The notes below the pieces were generated by a model. It was given only the letters and a program-made list of their open reading frames with translations, made no database searches and was not told the DNA's origin. The translations under genes were made by a program, and so were the position numbers. Shown here one piece after another: positions 1 to 12,791 of a stretch of DNA of 64,000 bases; within the stretch, counting starts at the first letter, position 1, and every line of letters starts with the position of its first letter. The stretch lies in contig JAQQWL010000015.1 in assembly GCA_038363925.1 (NCBI GenBank), positions 1,426,001-1,490,000 of the forward strand, given 5' to 3'. The stretch comes from Apiospora phragmitis. Lineage: Eukaryota > Ascomycota > Sordariomycetes > Amphisphaeriales > Apiosporaceae.

Positions 1-1441
1 TTGCCTCGACCCCATGATCACGGAGTGACCGTCTATATTCTTTCTCCTTTACCTTATCCGCAACCTGACGCAGGGCAGTTCTGCGTGAGGATGATGGCTT
101 CTGGCCTGCACCATTGGGTGCTCCTATTTGATCTGTTAGATCATGCATCTGATCGGCGACAAACGTATTTGCGCCTGCGGCCCGAAGTTCATGAATGCCC
201 TGCATTTTGGCCGTCTTGGACGCAGAGCCAAGATCGGCGTCCTCGTCATCGGAGTCGGGCTTGATCAACTTCTTGTGAATGTCATATTCTAAGCGTCGGC
301 CCTTCAGCGCTGGGGTCTCGTGTGGAAGCTCCAAAGCAGCATACATATCCGTCTCTTCCAGCAGGGAATTTGTTTGGCCATATGTACGCTTCACTTGGCT
401 CGATGTCCGGGAGAATGCTGGCGGTCTGGTGCCTGGGGCTTTGCGGGGGTTCGGGGTCAGAGTCATGGAATCTTGGGAGTCTTCCTGTGCAAAATCGTTA
501 TTCTGGCCAGACACCAGCGGCTGACTCCAAGTTACTTGCGTCTCGCGTCCATCATCTTCTGACTCATCTGATGACTGAATCTGTGCCTTCAGGCTATCGA
601 TCAGCCGCGGTTTCTGCCTCTTCGGCGGCTTGTCTGCCACAGCCGCCCCCTTTGCCGCTGGCTGTGACAAACTCGCCGAGAAAGTAGAAGTCGAGGTTGG
701 GCCAATATCGGATTGTGTAGTCTTCAATGTCGCCTTTCGCTGGGCTAAACGCACAGGAATCTGCTGCTGCATGCGCGGCCTTGATCTGCCCTTGTCCGTG
801 ACGGCCAGGTTACCAAAGGCTTCCATTGTCTGCGGAGGAAACGTCGTCTCGAGAGCCTCCTTTCTCTTGGATACTGCCTTTCCATCTCTGATGACTTTGC
901 TTTTAGACACAGCGGGCGTTGGAGGAGGGCTAGACAGTGCCACGTCTGGGGTATCCACGTCCATGCCTTCCCCTGAAGTGGAACGCGCCGGGCGCCTAGT
1001 TGCCGTCGTTGTCTGCTTAGCAGGTCGCGATGGTTCTGGAGATGAGATGCGGGAGCGTCGGGCGGTCGGTCGAACAGGCGAGCTGTCATCCCCTTCTGTC
1101 AAAGGGTCCTGGCCAAGGGCCTTTGGGGAATATAACTCGGCCACCTTCCGTTTGCGTTCGCTGCTCAGGAGACCCACGGTGGCACTTTTTGTTGCTGCCG
1201 CAGGCTTCTGGCGTGCAGGTGCATTTACCGATAAAGGTTCTGGCGAGGAAGATAATTCGTAAGGGTCGCGCTCTCCTGGACGCGTTGTTTGTCCTGTGAT
1301 GCTGCCACTCGCGACTTGACGGTCACTGGGTCGTGTGCTACCCTTCGCGCCAGCATAGAAAGCGCGTGCTGTTTGGCTCTTTCGTTTGCCATAGGTTGCG
1401 ATCGGCTTTTTCGGCCTGTTTCCGGCGTCGCGCGTCGCCAT
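1..1441 (-). CDS. wapl: Wapl/Rad61-type cohesin release factor, N-terminal 480 codons (partial)
   Basis: Wapl opens the cohesin ring by acting on Smc3/Scc1/Pds5 in the nucleus. The gene runs off the left edge, so only the N-terminal part is present. I chose the ATG at 1441 because it opens a single uninterrupted frame to base 1 and is followed at once by KKPIATYGKRKS (residues about 11-22), the basic TYGK patch seen at the start of fungal Wapl proteins. A second similar patch, KRTYGQTNSLLEE, lies near residue 350, and QGIHELRAAGANTF near residue 410 matches the opening of the conserved Wapl domain. The linker between is Ser/Pro/Thr-rich and probably disordered. No intron or frame break is visible. 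The upstream neighbour UPRT is divergent, 1.6 kb away. The family assignment rests on motifs, not a search. Confidence 0.82.
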   Translation of the reverse strand, partial: MATRDAGNRPKKPIATYGKRKSQTARAFYAGAKGSTRPSDRQVASGSITGQTTRPGERDPYELSSSPEPLSVNAPARQKPAAATKSATVGLLSSERKRKVAELYSPKALGQDPLTEGDDSSPVRPTARRSRISSPEPSRPAKQTTTATRRPARSTSGEGMDVDTPDVALSSPPPTPAVSKSKVIRDGKAVSKRKEALETTFPPQTMEAFGNLAVTDKGRSRPRMQQQIPVRLAQRKATLKTTQSDIGPTSTSTFSASLSQPAAKGAAVADKPPKRQKPRLIDSLKAQIQSSDESEDDGRETQVTWSQPLVSGQNNDFAQEDSQDSMTLTPNPRKAPGTRPPAFSRTSSQVKRTYGQTNSLLEETDMYAALELPHETPALKGRRLEYDIHKKLIKPDSDDEDADLGSASKTAKMQGIHELRAAGANTFVADQMHDLTDQIGAPNGAGQKPSSSRRTALRQVADKVKEKEYRRSLRDHGVEA

Positions 1442-3050
1442 CGTGGTGGTTGTGTCTCTCTGTCGACGAAGGAGTATCTATGTATCGATAAGCAACCGCC
1501 TGTGAAGGGTCGGCAGCACTTGTTCTCCGGCGAGAAATGCACCTTCTCAAATAGAGAAAGAGCGACAGAGATGTTGAGACAGCAATGGATGACCGATGCT
1601 CGCCATGCGACAGAAAGAGAGCTGCTCCAGCGCAATCGGTAGTTCAGGTCGCATGTAAATAATGGGTGCTCACTGGGATCTCAGGCCAATCAAGCTAGGG
1701 TTCCAAAGGACCCCTGGTAGCATTGCCCGCTAACTTACTGGCTGTGGGAAGGATGAGACGGGCGCAAGGAAGCGGGCGGGAGCACGGTGTTTTAGCCTTT
1801 AGGGAGGAAGGTGTGCAAACTTCAGGACGGAGAGCAGTTTTTACTTTGTTCCAAGAACCAGAACGTGAAGACAGAATGACAGATCTGAGAAGCACTAAAT
1901 AGAAAACAAAAGGTGCAGTGGTGGAAGATTGTAGCCACGTCGGACGTTGTGAGACTCCAGGCCGGCTTTGTTGAATCATGTAAAGTACGTAGGGTTCTGT
2001 TACGATTGATACTACGAAAGCATCCATAGGCTGGCTCACTCACTAACAGTTTCATACCCAAAATAGGCTGATTGCTGTTATTGGTCGACCATGGAGCAGT
2101 GAATAGTAGCTGCTTCCTTTGTCCACCCGTCATCTACTTGCTTGAGAGGAAGTGCATTGGAGAATCGTCCAAAGTGACAATCGGTTTCGGCAATCTTTGC
2201 AACTCATGGTCTCGCCCTGTCCGGCACATTGTGAGTGTGCCTGCCGGTCGGCTGTATGCCATGATCTGGTGCCGGGGACGGTATAGGTGTTAACACACAT
2301 AGGCAAGTATATGTATATCTTGGAATCGGCGACTACAATATATGTATGGTATCCCCTTATTAATCTAATAGTAGCCGATACTTCTTTTGGCTTTTCCCAA
2401 CCTGTTTATTATGCCAATTCTCTATAGTGACACTGTATCAGTAACTGTTACTGACGGGGGCCATGGATCCAGACTGGTGACTGCAGCATCGGTACTGGCT
2501 CACGTCCGCACCAAACCCAAGCCCCAATGGGTTAGCTTAGCCAGATGTACTCCGATTATTGCATATGCAGGTCATCTCTGTAACGAAGCGCACCCTTGTG
2601 ACTGAGAGGGACTCCATGGTCCTAGACCCATGCCTGTCGCCCAGGGCTGCATTATATATATATTAGATTCTCGTTTCTTGAGAGGTCATATTAGATCTCA
2701 ATACTTTATAGCATCTTCAGTTCCCATCCTGTTCGGCTCTGCAGAGACTTCGGCCTACAAAAACCAGAACTCCTCATTTCAGTAAGAGCCTCCCTGACAA
2801 AAGCTCCTGCAGCTAAAATTCCCCATCAACCGTTCAAGACCAGTCGAACGGGCAGCTGGAGAGTAGGTGGTGATATCGACTAACCTATTTATGTCGCCCA
2901 GGTGATAGACACTCTTCTTGATACCGCGTACGGGCTAGAAGTGGTGAAGGCTTGCAAAGGACCGCTCGTCCATATCTCTTTTCGCTGCCACTTGAAGCTT
3001 CTGCATTTTGCACCTCCCCACTTGCTGCCCTATATCAGCCACCACACGCC
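1442..3050. other. Divergent intergenic region between WAPL and UPRT
   Basis: No convincing gene; only short unlinked open frames without recognisable motifs or splice logic. It should carry the promoters of the two flanking divergent genes. The stretch from about 2300 to 2700 is AT-richer than the flanks. Confidence 0.6.
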
Positions 3051-4184
<1,134 letters not shown>

Positions 4185-4428
4185 GCAGTGGTCACATACT
4201 GCGGCAGCTTGAAGCCTGTACCGTGTGTACCGAAATCATATCACAGGAACAACCTATATAAACTCGTTACGGCTATTAAATTAGCGTACCTCACACACGC
4301 ACACTATCAAGATTCGGCGAGAAAACACATCATATATTCATACATTGATTGGCTTGGTCCTTCTCTGTATTATGGATGGACTCTAGCTTAAACTAGATGG
4401 CATGGAAGGAAATACGAAACACATGTGG

Positions 4429-5154
4429 CTAGTATTCATCGTCGTCAACGATACCCTCCCCATCGTATCGGCGCTCCTCATCGTCATCCCCATATCGACC
4501 ACCACTCGTACTCTGTCGGGCGCCCGGTCGTTGTGACGATGTTGACTTTGAGTTGCCCTCCTCTTGGGCCACCGCATCTGTAAACTTGTCAATATTCCGC
4601 GTCTCTCTGCAGGCGCTCCAAGAAGATACTTACCAGCCGCATCTACCCACTCGCTGTACACATCTATCGGCGCGGACAGGTCTGATACATCCATGTTAGC
4701 CACCCAAGCTCTTTCGGAATTCATGTGCCCTTCGTCCACCGGCGCAGGAGCGCTACTTACAGTTGATTCCGCACTGGAAGCGCTGGCCGCAAACTTTGCA
4801 GTCGAGGTCGCCCACTCCAAGCTTCTTGTTAAGAACGACGGAGACGGACTTCTCGTGGTTGCAGAATAGGCATGTGAACGCGGTCGCCAGTGGCTCATTC
4901 TGGTATCGGGAAAACCCGAAAATGTCAGCTCTTTCTCTATATTCCTCTCTCCATCTCCCTCTGCAATTTTATAGTCTCGATCGATGTTGCGACTGTGTGA
5001 TGGGAGATTTCTGGTCGCGTACCTTCTTGCTCGTCGGCTTGCGGGCGGCCTTCTTGCGTTTACCCTGCGCAAATGGTTCGGATTAGCCTTTCTTGTCCGG
5101 TCGCATGTCGCATGCCGCGGAAAGAATCTCCAGAATGGGGGTGTCTCGTACCAT
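4429..5154 (-). CDS. ELF1: Transcription elongation factor 1 (Elf1), zinc-binding
   Basis: Elf1 binds elongating RNA polymerase II and helps it pass nucleosomes. Exons (minus strand, 5' to 3'): 5152-5154, 5023-5064, 4899-4761, 4681-4634, 4577-4429, giving 381 nt and 126 aa with no frame problem. The first coding exon is just the ATG. The protein starts [15 protein letters not shown], the basic tail of the family. It continues with CLFC (residues about 26-29) and CKVC (about 49-52), the four-cysteine zinc site, then [16 protein letters not shown], the family signature. The end is acidic and Ser/Gly-rich, closing DDDEY. A longer unspliced open frame crosses the same bases but does not encode this protein. 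Convergent with UPRT, 244 bp apart. Confidence 0.95.
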
Positions 5155-6875
5155 GTTGATGTCGCCGAGTGTAGAACAACTCGGTGGATTGTACACGAAG
5201 GTTGGTGAACTATTCGCGGCTTTGGTTTGTGGTTGTCAAGCGTTGCAAGGCTGCGCTGCACAAAAACGCGACTGAGCCGCTTAATTGCGTTTGCGGACGG
5301 GATGAAGTCAGCGGTCCACTGATGTTGTACGTGCACAAAATCTTCATGCAACGTCGATTGTGCACCCAAATAGGTTGACAATCGAATGCAGTCAGAGCAT
5401 CCAAGCTGTTATATCTTTTCATCACGGTTTATCGGCCATGCCTCTTGTATTTCAACATTCCTGATCTCCCTCATCCTCCTTTCTCCGTTGGGAAGCACAA
5501 GGATGAAAGCATTTCAGGGCCTCTTGGTAGGTGAACAAAGTACCTACACCGCGTATCGGAGATAGAGGCAGCACTGCAGTGCAGCTTCAAGGCTTAGGCG
5601 TTGCTAGCTGAAGCCCCACTGTCATTGACCCTTGTTTCTTTACGTATTGCCACTACTGAACCTTAGCCACAACCTAGGATCTGTTCACCCTTATCGAGCT
5701 CGAGGTGGGATAGCGGGGTAATTGATATGAACTTAGGCCATATTCAATTATACGGCATTCCTATCCCTCTTTGCATGAAGCTGTAAGCATGTAATTTTTA
5801 TTAGAGAAGTGTTGTAGGTAATGAAGATAAGAAGATTGGCAAACCCCCAATTTTCTGCTTCTCTCTATCCTTACGAGGACTATTTAGTCTATCAAGCAGC
5901 CGAGAAGACATCATCCCCCCTCATCGGCAGCTATCCGATGCCAGTGTATATATATAGTCAGGCGCGGAGTTCCCCGCCGGGCCCGGTCCCAGATGTTGAT
6001 AGGAGGAGCTGCAAGGTACCTACCTGCTATCCATCCATCATTGATGCCTTTCTGTGTCCAAATTGGTTAGTTGTTGGCACATCAACAGATATCTGCCCGG
6101 TTTCATAGGCCAATGCGACATCCAAATAGACATCTACGACATCTATAGGTCCAACTAGACCCCAGATTCTCTCCCACCACGCCGACGGATTCAGGCGGCT
6201 TCTCCACTGCTCGACGATCCCGTGCCTGAACCTATGCGTCAGTATCACCTCAGTAGAAGCATACTGACATAGGTACAGTAGGTACGGCAAGCCGTGCCTT
6301 GGGAGGAAACGCCTCAAACTATCTTAACTCCTACATAGGACGCGGCCCAAACTGAATCCATGCATCCCAAATAACATTAATGTATCCAATGTATCAGGAG
6401 GCCAATACTCCAGCCAACTAGTTGTCTTAGTGTGGGCCCAACACATATGTAGTCCCAAGCCATCAGGTAACAAGAAGCAGGATGCTCCCTCCCTTTGCCT
6501 ATCAGCAACTGGAGCCAAGTCGGGTATCTACTTGTAAGCTCCGGCATTCGCTGGCAATGCGCAGCAGCACTCCCTCGCTCTGCACCTACGACTGCACTTC
6601 CATTTTCCTGCTCGCCTGTCTAGCATTCTCGTTGGCATAACTGGCTGCTAAGGTTAGAGAGAAACTACTACTCCTATTTTATAAAACTGCTGTGCCTTCC
6701 TCATCTTCTTGTTACTTGACTTGCAGTTGAACCTATAACCGCGGTTTGATATCACATAATCCGCTCACTCTGTCTTCATCGGTCACCCGGTCCAATTACA
6801 AGCCGTGCTGCGTTTTGTCCACTGTACCTCAAGTTATCCAACCCACACCGACTCTTTTCTTGAAATCCCGCGAAT
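5155..6875. other. Divergent intergenic region ELF1 / URC1
   Basis: 1.7 kb with no gene I can support. The last 150 bases before 6876 are pyrimidine-rich (many CT runs), typical of a fungal core promoter and 5' leader. Small open frames at 5821-6108 and 6027-6317 lack motifs. Confidence 0.55.
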
Positions 6876-9800
6876 ATGGCATCGGACTCAGCGAGCGGTG
6901 CCAGCATGAGTGATGTGCTGGAGGCACTCAGGTCGATTCAGCAGGTGCAGGGCCAGATGCAGAAGGGCGTCGAGTCCCTCACCCAACGCGTGAACCAGAT
7001 CGCGCCGCCCAGCCCGGACCCCATGGACAGCAAGTCTTCGCCAACCCCAGCCGCCGTAAAGGGCCTCACGTCCAGTCCGTTGCCTCCGCCCGCTACGGAG
7101 CGTGCCGAAGGTGCCGAGACCCCTATGTCTGCCGCAGCCAAAGCAGCACTGGAAGCGCAGAAGTCGGGCTTCACCTCAAGGATCATCCTCACGTAGGCTC
7201 TCCTTCTTTCTGTGTTCATGAAGTCCCGGTGTGTATGACGGGGCAGAGAATGCTGAGATATTGCTTTTTTATCACAGGACATACCCCAAGCAGATCGGCA
7301 TTGACCCCATCCCGCTCAAATGGGGGGCTGCGGATCCGAAGGAGCGAGGGCCGGTGGTGGTATCCCGAGCCTCGTCCACAATCGGAAAGCGTAACGGTGA
7401 GTAACCTCCAATCATTGGACGAACGCATTGAAACTGACCATGTACTGTGCAGCCGTTGGAGGTAAGACCCAAGAACTGATAGCTCCGGTTATGCCAAGAC
7501 TCATCTTTTCGTGCAGCGCATGGAGGCTCCTATTCGATTTACTTTGCCCTTGCCCTGGCAAGCAAGCAGCTTGACATCAACCACATGTAAGGAAAGCCCC
7601 TTTGCGATTTAGGGCACCCTGGGTTTCAGGATCGGGAGCTGATCATATGGCTCAGGCCGGACTTCACCAACACTGAGCCAGCCGCGAACATTGGCCCCTT
7701 TCCGCAATGGGGCGACAAGAAGAAGATTGTGGCCATGGATCCATGGGGCCACCTTGCCCCATGGCTGTTCGCAGATACGATCAAGAACGAAAATGGTGAG
7801 ATGACCCGGCATCCAAAGGTAGACAATGGAGAAAAGACTCACACAAGCCTCAGTCGACATAAGACCGACGATCGCGATTACCAAGGCTCATATGAAGGTA
7901 AGTAGCCCCAACATCTGTACCTGGAAAGACACTTCAGAACTGAGAAATACCAGCTGCCAGAGTTGGAAGACAGCGTTCGTGCAGGCAGGCTGTAAGTGTT
8001 CCGATTTGCGGCTCATCCAGACTTCTCACACATGGATAGGGTACCCGATGGTAAAGTCTGCTTAAACTCATCTGGTGAACTCGCCGTAACGAAGTTTGCC
8101 GTGGAACCCGTAAGTGTTGTTGCTGTAAGTGGCATTGCGAACAAGAGGGCTTACCTGAAAAAGGTGTGGTACCTTCCGGGTGTCGCTGAGCGTTTTGGCA
8201 TTGGTACGTGTCACTGGAAGCCATATATAACTGAGTGAGATGCTAACTCACCGTGTAAGACGAGGGCGTGCTTCGACGGTCCCTTTTCGAGCACACGGGT
8301 GGCAGCTACCCAGAGGTAAGGATCGGAAGTACTAAACAAAAGACATCAGAGGGCTAACGAAGGAATAAAAATAACAGTTGATCACACGCAATGATATCAA
8401 GACATTCTTGCCACCAATCGGTGAGCAACACCTGTTTTCCTGATGCTCCGAGAATCATGTAGACTAATACCAGGTATCAGGTGGTCTGACCGTATACTGC
8501 TTCGGCGACCCCGCTAAAATGTCGGACGGAAGCCTCGACTGGCCTTGCGTGTTCACGATGAAGTAAGTGATTCCCATCCGTTGGGTGTGGCCCTTTTCGA
8601 ATTCCGATGGAAGCTTTCAGCTGGTACTACCTGAGATTCGATCTAGAATCATTGCGTGTATGTTGTGCTGAGACCAGTTTCACCCGCTCTAGTGTAACGG
8701 TAGCGATGTCTTCGGCTCCGACATCTGCACATGTCGGCCGTATTTGATCTTCGGTATCGAGGAGGCCGTCAAGGAAGCCCAGAACGGCGGGAGCGGAGTA
8801 GTCATCTACTTCAGAAAAGAGGGTCGGGCTCTTGGTGAGGTGACCAAGGTGAGTTTGCCTCCTTCCAGCCGTCCTTGGCCGTTCCTGGCTCCGTATAAGT
8901 GGCCGGGCGGAATACCCAAGAAGGAAGGCAACAGCCAGACTAACTCGCACGATACAGTATCGTATGTTTCCCCGGATTCATTCTTGCATATATCCAAAGT
9001 CTACTCACTGTGGCTTTTGCGTTGTGCAAAACATGCACGTTTTGGGGGGGATTTGAGGTTTTGCAGCATGGACTAATCACACAGCATATCAGTGGTCTAC
9101 AATGCCCGAAAGCGCGGAGAAGACCGAGCCTCCGACTACTTCAAACGCACCGAGAACATCGCCGGTGTCAAGGATATGCGGTTCCAAGCTCTCATGCCTG
9201 ACATCCTCCACTGGTTGGGTATTCAGAAGATTGATCGCATGCTCAGCATGAGCAAGTGAGTCTTCTCCTCCTCAGTCGTCTCAGATGCTCTTTCTTTCTG
9301 CACGCCCAAACATAACTAACAGCGCTCTCTAGCATGAAACACGACGCCATCGTAGGCCAAGGGTAAGCAAAAGAAGTCGTAGCAGCAAGCTGCTGCAGCT
9401 GCTGCGTCCCTTTCAGCTGGTCAACCGATCAATCGTCCCTCCTCCCAGCTCGCAGTTCCCGGAGCTTATCTGGGTACACAAACACCAAGAGAACGCCATC
9501 TAATGCAAGTCTCACGTAGAATTCCCATCCATGAGCGCGTAGAATTGCCTAATGAGCTGATCCCCAAGGATTCGCGCGTCGAGATCGACGCTAAGATTAC
9601 TGCCGGTAAGTATCCCTCACGTTGTACTTCTCCCTGCGTCAAGTTGGCCGATATCCGCGCATATACATCCGCGGCATCTTTGCCAGTTTGGGGGCGGAGA
9701 CGGATGGAGGACTGTCGATCTCTCTGTTTTCGCCTGACAGACATCGGGAAGAGGAGAAAAGACGCTAACAAGAATGAATGATTTTCCATCAACAGGATAC

Positions 9801-9991
9801 TTTACAAGTGGCCACCGAATGACAGAGGACGAGTTGAAAGCTGTGCAGGGTCGCATGTGGGAAGAGTACGTTCGGCCTCCAACAACCCCCATCTCCCAAA
9901 TACACGAACATTTTCCTGCCTAGCTTTCTCTACACTTACTCTCCGGTGTGGAGAACGGCCTGACTAACACTAACGCAGTCTCGACCACTGA
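6876..9991 (+). CDS. URC1: GTP cyclohydrolase II-like protein of uracil catabolism (URC1), 19 exons, 1-nt deficit in exon 12
   Basis: URC1-class proteins share the GTP cyclohydrolase II fold and are needed for the fungal URC route of uracil breakdown; the exact reaction is not settled. Exons: 6876-7192, 7278-7396, 7453-7461, 7517-7586, 7656-7795, 7854-7897, 7954-7991, 8040-8109, 8164-8203, 8260-8315, 8378-8420, 8481-8562, 8693-8848, 8958-8961, 9093-9255, 9333-9362, 9520-9605, 9796-9865, 9979-9991. Landmarks: NAVGAHGGSYSIYFALALAS, DPWGHLAPWLF, VWYLPGVAERFGI, LALRVHDE joined to CNGSDVFGSDICTC (zinc/catalytic region), YFRKEGRALGEVTK, then YLVYNARKRG across a 4-nt exon. The frame of exon 12 changes between FGDPAK and LALRVHDE; one extra A in AAAA (8516-8519) would fix it. 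Total length is 1550 nt, one short of 517 codons, in agreement. The N-terminal 110 residues are Ser/Pro/Ala-rich and look non-catalytic. Confidence 0.9.
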
Positions 9992-12295
9992 GGAGTTCCT
10001 GGGCGGCCTGTCAGGAGAGAGGAGGGGAAGAAGTGAGGGGGATGATCTCGGGACGAGCCTTTGGGCTACAACCCGTGCAGTTTGAAACTAAGATATATTG
10101 CGAATGAAAATAGGTAGGGTTGGGTCTTCATAGCTACCTTTAAACACAAATCGTTAATTGATTGGGTTTGAAGTATGCAATGTAATAATGCATTAGCCAG
10201 CTTGATATGTTCTGTCAATCAAGGAAGCAGAGCAACCACCACGACAAATGCCAACTCAGCTCATATCGTATCAAAATCATCGTGTCGTCGAAGCAATAAA
10301 TCATAATCGACCACCATGAAAGCCAGCCAGGCGATTCGCCTCGGCAGTCGCTCTAGCTCTGGAACTACAGGAGCTGCTTTTGAGGGGAAAAGAAGAAAGA
10401 AAAAACGCCGCCCTCTCCCCACGACTTAACTTGCTGCGCTGCAAAGCACAAAGCCTTGTGATCTTGTCCTACCCCGAAGTGCAGTGCAGGATATGCCGTG
10501 CAGGATGAGAGGCAGCAAATGGAGCTTGGCGCGCATGCATATTGATTGAGGAGTTGAAAAAATGATTTGCAGTGATGGAGTTGTTAGTTTCCCCATAATC
10601 CCTCAAACAGCCCCGTGTTTCTGATTTCTGCCGCGACCGATTTGCCCATCTCCAGTATAGGGATTCGATGGATGGAGACTATTGGAAAGTACCTAGGCAG
10701 GGCTTGGCAGGGCTAGATGTTGTGATACATACCATATAGCAGCGACGTCGGTGGTGGCAGCAATATGGAAGTAATACAAGCCCATATGCACCACACCCTG
10801 TCAAGTCACCATAGAACCAAAGGACCGATTAACTGTAATTCGGTTTGCGTTCGTTGCCGCCGGGGTGTTTGGCTGACAAACTTTCGGATCGGGCATATGG
10901 GGCCGGCGGAAGCAATGGGCTTTTTATCCAGCATGAATAACGGACGTAATTATATGGGCGGCTGAGGCGTGGAGCAAGAGAAGAAGCCAACGGCCGTTCC
11001 AGAAAAACAATGTCGTCTCCTTTCCAAGCCCAGCAGCCCAGGGTGGCGTCGGCGATTGCCCCCCTTCTTCCCCTCCATCACCATCATCATAATCACCCCC
11101 CACCCTTACTGGGAAGAAAATGGAAGACTTGGTCGAGCCAAGACCAGCCACGCCCCGAGTTTTTCCCATTCACCGGTAGCTCTGGGCCTTTGCCGAACGC
11201 ACCGGGATGGGATGCACGAAGACGTAACATATGTAGGAGGGTGGTTTTTCTCCTATGTATTGCTGACCGCGTATTCATATGATACGACCGCACCTGGACC
11301 TAGCCAAGGGGGTAGTGGGTGTGGTGGTGCAGCCAGCAGCTAGTAGGTGCAGGAGGATCTGTTTGATAAAGTATTGAATGGCAAAGACAGGGATGAGGGA
11401 ACAAGACTTTCCCGTTTAATACGGGGACGACGGCCCCGCTCACTCGGGACCCTCCGCCAGTGGTTGAAAACTTTACTTAATAGGCGGATGGTGGTTGGTT
11501 GAGAGAGAAAAAGAAAAACACGCGACGACAGCGTCTTCGACTGCCAGTCAAAAAAGGGCCAGAATTGGAACAGTCCGATGTAACCACCTCCAACTTCAAA
11601 GGCCGTAAGCAACGCTTGGAAAAAGAGTCCAGAATCGAGGCACAACAACACCCAAACATGCAGCCTTGTACCCACTTTTCGCATTCCATCAAACCCACCC
11701 CAGCCTGCAGTTCTCGCAGGGTGTTGGCTAGGTTGGGCAGCCAGTTTGCTGCAGGCCAATGTACGCCCAAAAGCGCCGGAACACCATACAGCGCACACCA
11801 CATCGTTCGAATCCCCGTTTGGATGACATGTGGCACTGTACTGGGCGTTCCACTAATAACTGTTTGCGCGGGTCTGGGAGCCGATGGTGTGTTAGTGGTC
11901 CCCCCGGCTGCCCTTATCCCCTTTTTGGTCCCCAGTGGTGCCTGGCTTGTAACTGCGGTAAGGGACGAGAGAGGGGGGTGACTGGGTGACTCTCTGGAAA
12001 ACGGGGCCTGGCGGTGTTTGCGGATGCAGCCGCCGTGTCGACTTAACTTTGGGACGGTTACTGCCTTTCCCAACTCTAAAGAGCGCTTTCCCTAACCTTC
12101 ATCTCTGTCTCGTGTAATTCTTTTCCGGTTGTTGATTTGTTTACTTTGGAATCTTCATTTTCATCAACTTCCTCACCACCCCTCACTTGAGTGCAGCCGT
12201 TCGTGTGTACCAAGCCAGAGAGAGCCAGCCAGCCAGACACCAACGAAAAAGCAATACCCGCCTACCAATCAACCAGCCAGAAACCCACATACAAA
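9992..12295. other. Long intergenic region, no gene supported
   Basis: 2.3 kb. Overlapping open frames occur on both strands at 11340-12073, the largest 198 codons on the minus strand, but their products show no domain and no codon-level structure. The last 200 bases before 12296 are rich in CCAGCCAG/CAACCAGCCAG short repeats and probably form the promoter and 5' leader of the next gene. Confidence 0.5.
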
Positions 12296-12791
12296 ATGGC
12301 TAGCCCGCCTTCCGACGCACATCGCCTTCAACGTAGGGAACACTTCGCCGCGGCCGTCAGAGAGAAGCAGCAGCAGACGACGTCCAAGACTTTTGCGTGC
12401 ATGTGCAACGGAACCATCTATCACCACTTCCAGCGCCTGTAAGGGCGTCATGACAAGCCCCAACTCTTGTCAGAGGGCCACGGAGCTACTTAGCCGCGTC
12501 GCCGTCTCCAATGCAGCAGCTAGCAGCTTGCTAAGCTGCTCCCCAACGTCGACAAGGAGTTTTGGTATCGATGCGAGCGACAAGGCCGCCTACCACTTGG
12601 ACCGCGAATTGATGCAGAGCAACGGATGTAGGTGGTCCCCCCCCCCCTTTCGAATCGTTCTGGAATGCCAAATGGAATGCTGACCCCGAAAATGCACAGA
12701 CTCATCAGCAGGCTACTTCAGCTTCCCGAGCTTTGACACTTGGGATGTGGAGCAGCAGGACGGAGACAAATCCTTTGATAGCACGACATGA
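12296..12791 (+). CDS. Small hypothetical protein, 101 aa, three exons
   Basis: I do not recognise a named family. The proposed exons are 12296-12438, 12557-12627 and 12700-12791, totalling 306 nt with consistent phases. The ATG follows an ACAAA context (ACAAAATGG). Exon 1 encodes a basic, Gln-rich start (REHFAAAVREKQQQTTSK) and CMCNGTIYHHFQRL. Exons 2-3 give IDASDKAAYHLDRELMQSNG joined to YSSAGYFSFPSFDTWDVE, which reads like conserved coding sequence. The second intron contains a run of 11 C (12637-12647). The acceptor of intron 1 is the least certain point: 12556 fits a CTAAG branch sequence about 30 nt upstream, but AGs at 12523-12532 would also keep frame. Likely soluble; no signal peptide or membrane segment. 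Confidence 0.6.
12637..12647. repeat. Poly-C tract (11 C) in intron
   Basis: Uninterrupted C run within the second intron of the 101-aa gene. Given the other homopolymer problems in this window its length is unreliable. Confidence 0.9.

Noticed and set aside
4383..5381. 332-codon unspliced minus-strand frame across ELF1
   Set aside because: It reads through introns; the spliced model gives the full conserved Elf1 protein with zinc cysteines.
8563..8692. Extra mini-exon between URC1 exons 12 and 13
   Set aside because: Initially sought to restore phase, but the exon 12 frame ending LALRVHDE joins CNGSDVFG directly; the shift lies inside exon 12 instead.
11805..11830. GTTCGAATCCCC resembling a tRNA B box
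   Set aside because: No T-stem pairing, no A box at the right distance, no acceptor stem.
11477..12073. 198-codon minus-strand frame in the 10-12 kb gap
   Set aside because: No domain, Cys/Thr/Pro-rich random-looking sequence, overlapping frames on the other strand, no splice partners.
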